Below are positions 57,956 to 64,000 of a stretch of DNA of 64,000 nucleotides, piece by piece. Below the pieces are notes generated by a model that made no database searches, was not told the DNA's origin, and saw nothing but the letters and a program-made list of their open reading frames with translations. Source of the stretch: Piezodorus guildinii (Eukaryota > Arthropoda > Insecta > Hemiptera > Pentatomidae); assembly GCA_023052935.1 (NCBI GenBank), contig CM041294.1:27764641-27828640 (forward strand), read 5' to 3'. Position 1 is the stretch's first letter, and each line of letters starts with the position of its first letter. Both the position numbers and the translations under genes were made by a program.

Positions 57956-58987
57956 ATTACTGATTTAAATTATTAAGTTATATCTTTAAAAGAGACTTGA
58001 AATACAAGTGACTATACTATTTCGGTATTTTCAACTGCAAATTAATGTTCTTTTGCCCCTAACATATACCATCCCATAAGCACTGAAGTATTTTTTTGTG
58101 TGTAGTATTTAGTTCCGTTTTTTTCTCTGTTCGTCTTTTTTCTGTAGCTAGTTTTATAAATGTTCTTCAAGTTACTTTATGTTTGTTTTTTTCCTAAATG
58201 TGAATACGTAGAGAGTTTTTTGTTCTGCATACATCAAGAAAGATAAGTTTCGAATGATGGCCAGTTGTAAAATAAAAATAAAAATTATTTCCTATGAAAC
58301 TGTTCTATGGATCGCGCTGCTATTTGGGAAGGCTTATAGAAAATCACCACTGCTCTATTGTTTTTAACAAAGCTTCATATAACAATGACAAATACAACCC
58401 AACGGAAAGTAGAATTAGGGTCGTGGCGTGATCACAGCTCATCACTCAGTTCTCTGATTTAATATCTCTCCTTGGAGAGCTACCCAAAAGATATTCGATA
58501 CCCATGTTTGTCTTAGCGGCCATCCCCGGCGAAGAGCGAAAGAGGTCTCAAGTCCAATATTTACATTCGATTTCATCTACTTAGGCCTGGAGGCGGCTCT
58601 GTCCTCCGGGGGCAATCTCCAAGATTGTAACATTCAGGGCCGAATGAATGTCAAGATGATAATATTTTTAGAAGGTCATCCAGATGGATAAAGTCAAAAT
58701 CGTACTCTGTTGTAATAGAATGATGAAATTAGGATCTAAGTAATCCCTGGAATTCTTTCAAAGAAGTTTACAATTAATTTCATAAAGGAATGTTTATATT
58801 ATATAAAATAAATAGTAAGGAAAAATATTACTACCGGAAAAATATGCATACCCAAGTGTTTGTGAGATTACTATCTAAAAAAGTATATTCCTGAGATTTC
58901 ACAAAAATCAACTTCATGGTTTCGAATCCTCAATATCGATCTCAAAATTATATTCGTGTTTCAATTTATAGCTTGGTTATCTTTAAT
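57956..58987. other. No gene seen
   Basis: Mostly AT-rich. Bases 58420-58640 are less AT-rich, with no coherent frame. Confidence 0.35.
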
Positions 58988-59113
58988 CATGAAGCGATTT
59001 GGTCTAGTGGATAGACCTCTACAAGACCCAACTGAGCGATATATAGGCCTAATAGTCTCCTTGCACAGCCGTTGGCCATGAAAGAGTACGAATCTCTATA
59101 AGTACCAAAGCCA
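58988..59113 (+). mobile_element. SINE fragment, internally deleted
   Basis: TTGGTCTAGTGGATAGA at the start and GCACAGCCGTTGGCC, GAGTACGAATCTCTATAAGT near the end match the SINE at 49714-49979, with box B and about 140 bases of the middle missing. Confidence 0.7.
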
Positions 59114-59215
59114 AGGAGGGGGTGACCGAGTGGGTTAACGCGCTTGAATAGTCCACGCATCTTGGTTCCGGAGGGGCTTTTAATTCGGTATTAATCTTCC
59201 ATTCACAACCCCCTG
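59113..59215 (+). mobile_element. tRNA-like SINE head
   Basis: GGGGGTGACCGAGTGGGTTA then ACGCGCTTGA resembles the head and D arm of a leucine- or serine-type tRNA, with TGACCGAGTGG as box A. The box B-like GGTTCC near 59164 is poor. A decayed SINE is more likely than a tRNA gene. Confidence 0.45.
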
Positions 59216-59548
59216 GGTGATATTTTTTAATTTTTTTTACCTTAAAAATTAGGTAGATTTTTCTTTCAAAGTGTGTTCTGAATTTGTAATAATTATCGAC
59301 CTATTATGTTTAATAATATTAATCAACATTTAAATATAACCCCTAAAATAATTCAATAATTGTCTAAAAAAAAAATCCAGTTTATGATTTTTGTACTTAG
59401 TTGCAGATAAGTTAGTGAAGTTATATTCTTATAATTTATAATTGAAAAATAAATATCCCCAAAAAACTATATGAAATTTAAAGAGAAGAGTGAAATAAAA
59501 TTGTGATTGAACCACTTTTAGTAATACATATTTTTGATTTCACTAACA
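59216..59548. other. No gene seen
   Basis: AT-rich only. Confidence 0.35.
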
Positions 59549-59659
59549 TGATTTACAGTGATGGAGTTATTGTTGACCGTTGAGAGATTAGATGAGGAAG
59601 ATGGTTCGGGGTGCGGTCATAAATTAGAAACACACATTTAAAACAAGTGCTATTTTAAT

Positions 59660-59705
59660 TATGTGCCGACGTTTCGGCCTACAATGTGGGCCTTCATCAG
59701 GGTTG
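59660..59705 (-). ncRNA. Hammerhead ribozyme motif, PLE type
   Basis: Minus strand: ACCCTGATGA core (59694-59700 complement), stem II GGCC/GGCC around CACATTGTA, GAAAC (59671-59675 complement), GTC, GGC. All invariant core positions are present. Confidence 0.7.
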
Positions 59706-59835
59706 TCTCTGAGACTGTGTCTAAAGAAGTCATTAGAAAGTCATAAATTAAGTCATAAGAAATTAGAAAGTCAAAAGAAATTAGAAAGTCACAAATTAAG
59801 TCATAAGAAGTCTTCTTTAGACACAATCTCAGAGT

Positions 59836-59880
59836 CAACCCTGATGAAGGCCCACATTGTAGGCCGAAACGTCGGTACAT
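59836..59880 (+). ncRNA. Hammerhead ribozyme motif, PLE type
   Basis: Plus strand: CTGATGA (59841-59847), A, stem II GGCC...GGCC, GAAAC (59866-59870), GTC. Mirror of the motif at 59660-59705. Confidence 0.7.
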
Positions 59881-59964
59881 AATTAAAATAGCACTTGTTT
59901 TAAATGTATGTTTCTAATTTATGACCGCACCCCCAACCAACTTCCTCATCTGATTTACAGTGAT

Positions 59965-61129
59965 AGATTAAACGCTTTTCGAGCGGTTTAACAAAATATC
60001 GTATTTTTAAAACTAATTAAATAAATATGAAAAACATGTTCAAAACGCCAATCAATGGGTTTCGGCTAACATTATCCAATGGCTGAGTTAAATTTAACCT
60101 CCATGAAAGGGTAGAAGCAAAGAACACTGAATCGTCTAACTATACACTTTTTGTATCTATTATTTCTGGATTCCGTAGCAAATAATGCATAGGCAGAAAA
60201 AAAAAGCCTGAGTTATGCACAGTTCAAAAATTTGGAAAACTGTCAAAAATACCACTTATTAATCAAATTTTACTATAATTCATCAGTCAAGGAGACTTGA
60301 AGAGGGAATTGAATGAGCTTAGAAAATTAAAATTGACAGATAAATATGAAGGAAAAAATGTATCTATCTGTTATGTAATTACTGGCAACTCACCGGGCTC
60401 GTTCAAATCATACATCCTGCGTCAAGGATTTCATTGCTCATCCAATTAATTGGTCAATATTTAGTTTAGCTTATTTGCTTGTCACTAATTCCCTTTGGCT
60501 ATATGGCTCATGTTTAATGTCTTATGCTATGGGGAAATGTTTAAAAAATGCTAATATAAAAATAAATCCAGATAAAAAAATTACTTATATTCATTTTAAG
60601 TTTTTAGAAAGTCATAGATACAATGTGAAACTTTATAAAAAAAAAAAAAAAAAAATAAGATGAAATGATCGGAATGGAAGTAAAGGATTGCATGGTCGTC
60701 AGAAGAAAAACTAAGATATTGTTTTGATAAGTTCCAAGCAGAGAGTGTCTTTGTAAATATTTGACAAGGATATTGTTTGTGTTTCTTCATATCACCTCGC
60801 TTCTGTTATATATAGTATATTTCGTTCTTAGGAATAGCCCTTTCTGTAGAGAACATTTAGAACATCTTAGTGGAAAACATTTGGATAAACCTTTTACCGA
60901 CACACAGTAAACGAATTAGGCCCACCACATCAAGGAGAGTTTCGACTGCTGCTGGTTAACCAAAGCGTTGCTTAAAATTTAGTTGCTCTAGCTACAGTAG
61001 CGCTTGATAGATCTACCGATTACTTGGAGAGCTTTTACCAATCGGTGTTGGAGTTTATTTAATAAAGAATAACTATTCGGTACCAAGAGGTGGAGTATTA
61101 TATCAATAATTTCAAGTTACCTCAAGACC
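59965..61129. other. No gene seen
   Basis: AT-rich with no recognisable frame. Bases 60840-61080 are more mixed in composition but match nothing else here. Confidence 0.35.
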
Positions 61130-61557
61130 CAAAGTTTACTTTATAACCTTCCTTGTACTATGATCGGTGGCATAAAGGGCAATAAACTAATTAACCTTAA
61201 ATACACATTTATTTATAAAATAGTACATATTATTATACATAAAAACCTGGTACGGTAAGGCATTGTTATTATCGAGAATACTGAGGTTCCGATTTACCAC
61301 ATAATATTAAGGTACCTTTGGACATGACTGCAAATTTCTTTCCTGGTTGACCCCTCGACCTCCTCCCGTGGACTTCCGATTCTCTTGCCGTCCGGGCTCA
61401 GACTCCCCCAGGTAATCCTCTATTCCGGCACTAGTAGTGGAGGGGTCTATTTTTTGTAAAGCCCTTCTTCTAAGAAACTCATAGCCCGGAAACTGTTCTA
61501 TTTGAAGTGATTCTAAATGTTTTCTATTCCTCCCAGGATTCTCGATACATAGCACTT
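61130..61557 (-). repeat. Rep-B, copy 2
   Basis: Reverse-complement relative of 17930-18340: the minus strand runs from AAGTGCTATGTATCGAGAAT through IEN-x-GRNR and GGRGVNQ wording to the AAATGTGTATTTAAGGTTAA tail. It abuts the CR1-like LINE at 61558. Confidence 0.6.
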
Positions 61558-62800
61558 GCCCTTTCGGCAGATGTGGCCCAGGGTTCAAGCATATCTCCTC
61601 TCCTTTTTAATTCCTACATCAATGATGTTCCCAATTCCATCCATCACTGCTCTTACCACTTATACGCTGATGATTTCCAGATCTACTTATCCTTCTCTCC
61701 CTTCGAGTGTCTAGTAGGATTCGCCAATATTCAGGAAGACTTAGATAGAATCTGTGCCTGAGCAATCCCTAAATAAATTAAGGCTAAATGCTATGAAAAC
61801 TCGAGCCATTGTTATAGGTTCCTATTCCCTCCTCAGATCCCATCTGATCTGTCAAAAACCTGGGTATAACCATTGACCGAACCTTCTTCTGAAAATTCCA
61901 TATTGCCCAAATATCCCGTAGAACTATTGTTACTTATTAGTACTCTTAAATTTTTCCATCGCTCCCGCCATCTTCTTCCGCGATCCATCCGTGAGCTCCT
62001 TGTCTCCTCACTTATTTTCCCCCACATTGACTACTGCTGCGGGGTAAATGGTGGCCTCTCGACTGTGTTTGAGTACAGGCTAAAGCGAATTATGAATACA
62101 TTTTTAAGATTTGTCCTTGGCACACCGAAGAGGTATCATGTGACCCATTTATACAGTGAGTTAAAGTGGTTCCTTCCCTCAAACCGCAGACAATATTTCC
62201 TAGGATCATACCTTTATCAAACCATCCACTCCCAGCTTACCTCCCTATATTCACAGACTTCTGCAATTTAAATCGTCAATCCACTCCCTCGAAAAAATAT
62301 CACGCCATTCTGACCTTTATATTCCTATCCATAGAACAAAAACTTTTGATCATTCCTTTCTTGTCCGCTCTACTACTATCTGGAATTCCCTACCTACTCA
62401 TATCCGCCATGCTTCTTCCCTACCATCATTCAAGGCTCAGCTGTTCCAGTACCTAAAGTCATCCGAAACATACGCTCATCAAGCCTGATATTTCAAATAA
62501 AATATCAATTCATAAAGAAAATTTATTATTTATTGTTTATATTAAACTTAGTTAATAAATATGTTATTATGAACCAGTTTCAATGTCTTGTTTCATTCAA
62601 CACTTATATTAGTATATTACTCTTTTATTTTTATTTACTCTCTTATATACTTTAATCCATTTTTTTTCTGTTATCATTGTAAATAAAAATTAATTATAAT
62701 CCTTTGGACTTTTGGCCAGACACATCGTATATCTTAATTGTACATATCAATTGCTCCTAAGGGACCCTGTCCCAGAATAATAAAACATTTTCTTTTCTAT
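61558..62800 (+). pseudogene. CR1-like LINE, 3' part
   Basis: The plus strand starts just before RT motif B (VAQGSSISPLLFNSYINDVP) and the catalytic YHLYADDFQIYLS. Downstream, over several frames, come LNKLRLNAMKTRAIVIGS, FPHIDYC, LKRIMNTFLRFVLGTPKR and finally RSTTIWNSLPTHIRHA and FKAQLFQYLK near 62455. The 3' UTR (62487-62790) ends with a GGGACCCTGTCCC stem and AGAATAATAAAA. Stops and frameshifts are frequent, so it is dead. It is the same family as the fragment at 2325-2812. Confidence 0.7.
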
Positions 62801-63789
62801 TCTATATATATATATATATTTATTTATTCTTCTTTATTCAAACTTTATTGATTTTTTTCTTTCCTTGTTTTTTAACTGCATATACATTTGTAGAAATATT
62901 TTATTATAAGTTTTACAATTATTTTCTGTCATAAACTTTATCAAGATAATTTATAACTTTGTATTACTAAAAATGACCAACTGTATTTGTATTGGGGATT
63001 CCCTCTAAGACAACTTAATAAAAATACTGATTCAGAACAAGATACAAAGCATTTTGAATTGTCATAAATATTCAGTAAATTATAATGTTTGTCAAGCCTT
63101 CATTAACATGAAGTTATATCATCATTAAGGAAACTATAGTTGAAGTATTGAAGGAAGCTCTTCCATGAGACCTTTCTTTGAGGTATGAAGTTTTCTTGAA
63201 TAAACAAACTTAACTAGAAGTTTTAAGTGACATAGCTCACTAATGGTGGTGGGTGAGACGAAACTCAAATAAATGAACCAAGAAAGATAAACTTAATAAT
63301 ACAAAGACGCTGCAAAATATGGGTCTTAGAATGTAACGGAAGGAAAACTTTAATAAGTATGGTTTCATCATAGAGTTTTCGAAAGTGATTTTTGAAAATT
63401 TAATAATGATTAATATTCTATTCTATTAGAAAAACATCATATATAAATATAGAGTGTGTGTATATATGATATACACATAGATCTTAACACAAGGAAAAAT
63501 ATACTTTAGATGTTGTGGTGCAGATAAGGCAATATTTTGAGTTGGTAATTTTTACCTAAATGTAATTTTGAAGTACATAATCGACATGATGATGAAATGA
63601 AATGAGGATAAATCATTTCACATTACTTTTCTCAATATGAAATAGATATAGACCTACAGGTTCGTATATTTTTTTTGTAAAGATAATGAAATAATATATA
63701 CATGGTTTCAAGAAACATTTCCTTCTGCCATTGATTACAATATGAAAATAAATTTAAAAAGGTGATTTCTGCCTAAAATTGGAGGCTGA
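62801..63789. other. No gene seen
   Basis: AT-rich, with a short TA run at 62803-62818. No supported feature. Confidence 0.35.
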
Positions 63790-63819
63790 TGTCTATTTCA
63801 CCACTATTTTATTGAAAAA

Positions 63820-63862
63820 ATTCGCACAACGTTTCGGCTACAATGCCATCTACAGGTGGAGT
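63820..63862 (-). ncRNA. Hammerhead-like motif with core mutation
   Basis: Minus strand CCTGTAGATGGCATTGTAGC then CGAAACGTTGTGCG. The first core is CTGTAGA instead of CTGANGA, so this arm is probably inactive; stem II GGC/GCC, GAAAC and GTT are intact. Confidence 0.5.
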
Positions 63863-63987
63863 GGAACAATTTAGATTTAATGTAAGTAGCTGCTTTCAAG
63901 TCAAAGCCTCATGTCTAGATCCTAAATTTAGACATGAGGCTTTGACTTGAAAGCAGCTACTCACATTAAATCTTAATTGTTCCTCTG

Positions 63988-64000
63988 CACCTGAAGATGG
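63988..64000 (+). ncRNA. Hammerhead-like motif, truncated by window end
   Basis: CACCTGAAGATGG gives an intact first core (CTGAAGA, 63991-63997). The GAAAC half would lie beyond 64000. Confidence 0.4.

Larger units (their letters stand above)
59563..59950. mobile_element. Minimal Penelope-like hairpin with two hammerheads
   Basis: A 14-base duplication TGATTTACAGTGAT (59549-59562, 59951-59964) flanks 388 bases. The arms (about 59586-59731 and 59808-59950) are inverted copies of a Penelope-type end, related to 4020-4150, and each carries a hammerhead motif facing outward. The spacer is only about 75 bases of short AGAAAGTCA/TAAGTCATAAGAA repeats. It encodes nothing; the 73-codon frames on both strands are mirror images through the palindrome. 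Confidence 0.85.
63790..64000. mobile_element. Penelope-like hairpin, cut by window end
   Basis: A palindrome centred near 63923: TAGCTGCTTTCAAGTCAAAG on the left is mirrored by CTTTGACTTGAAAGCAGCTA on the right, and the mirror extends outward to the hammerhead cores. The same double-ended layout as 4006-8013 and 59563-59950, with a third sequence subfamily and a spacer of about ten bases. Confidence 0.7.

Noticed and set aside
59659..59882. Almost identical 73-codon frames on both strands
   Set aside because: Consequence of the palindrome in the Penelope-like hairpin, not a gene.
51882..64000. Search by eye for further RGK exons (switch II, NKxD, SAK motifs)
   Set aside because: No segment with these motifs and matching splice phases was seen; the rest of the gene is probably beyond 64000.

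Overview
The window reads as a piece of a large, AT-rich insect-type nuclear genome. Two spliced exons with canonical GT/AG borders, several insect-style retroelements (Jockey-, RTE-, CR1- and RNase H-bearing LINEs, Penelope-like elements), mariner and Tc1-like DNA transposons, tRNA-derived SINEs and many long (TA)n tracts are present; nothing bacterial or viral is seen. A hemipteran is a guess I would not defend strongly.

The only host gene I can support is on the + strand. An exon at 12473-12616 and an exon at 51681-51881 join in phase (phase 1 on every border) into the N-terminal extension and P-loop of an RGK-family (Rad/Gem/Rem-like) small GTPase. The roughly 39 kb between them is therefore best read as one intron, filled almost completely with transposon material. 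The first and remaining exons were not found.

Region by region: 0.8-2.8 kb holds LINE 3' remnants on the minus strand. 3.5-12.1 kb is one copy of an unnamed repeat (here called Rep-A) split by two later insertions: a Penelope-like element made of two head-to-head copies with a hammerhead-ribozyme motif at each outer end (4006-8013), and a 3.7 kb foldback element made almost wholly of inverted tandem arrays (8109-11810). 12.8-15.1 kb holds a Jockey fragment and a scrambled mariner with intact ends. 16.5-20.6 kb has decayed LINE pieces and a local duplication. 22.3-26.1 kb is another Rep-A copy carrying a Jockey insertion with an open 898-codon ORF2. 26.5-31.3 kb has a mariner remnant, a tandem duplication with degenerate ribozyme motifs, a Rep-A copy and a SINE. 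32.7-35.1 kb is an RTE-type LINE broken by a second LINE. 36-48 kb holds a MITE, LINE scraps, an inverted duplication of Rep-A (40.3-43.5 kb) and a LINE lying between two (TA)n tracts. 49.7-53.4 kb has two SINEs with clean target duplications, the RGK P-loop exon and another Rep-A copy. 54.8-64.0 kb has RTE remnants, a Tc1-like element, two more Penelope-like hairpins and a CR1-like LINE.

The most unusual items are the foldback element with alternating satellite-like units, the repeated double-ended Penelope/hammerhead architecture, and the Rep-A family, whose subterminal inverted repeats and 3' hairpin resemble Helentron-type non-autonomous elements. All family assignments rest on reading motifs by eye; no database search was possible.
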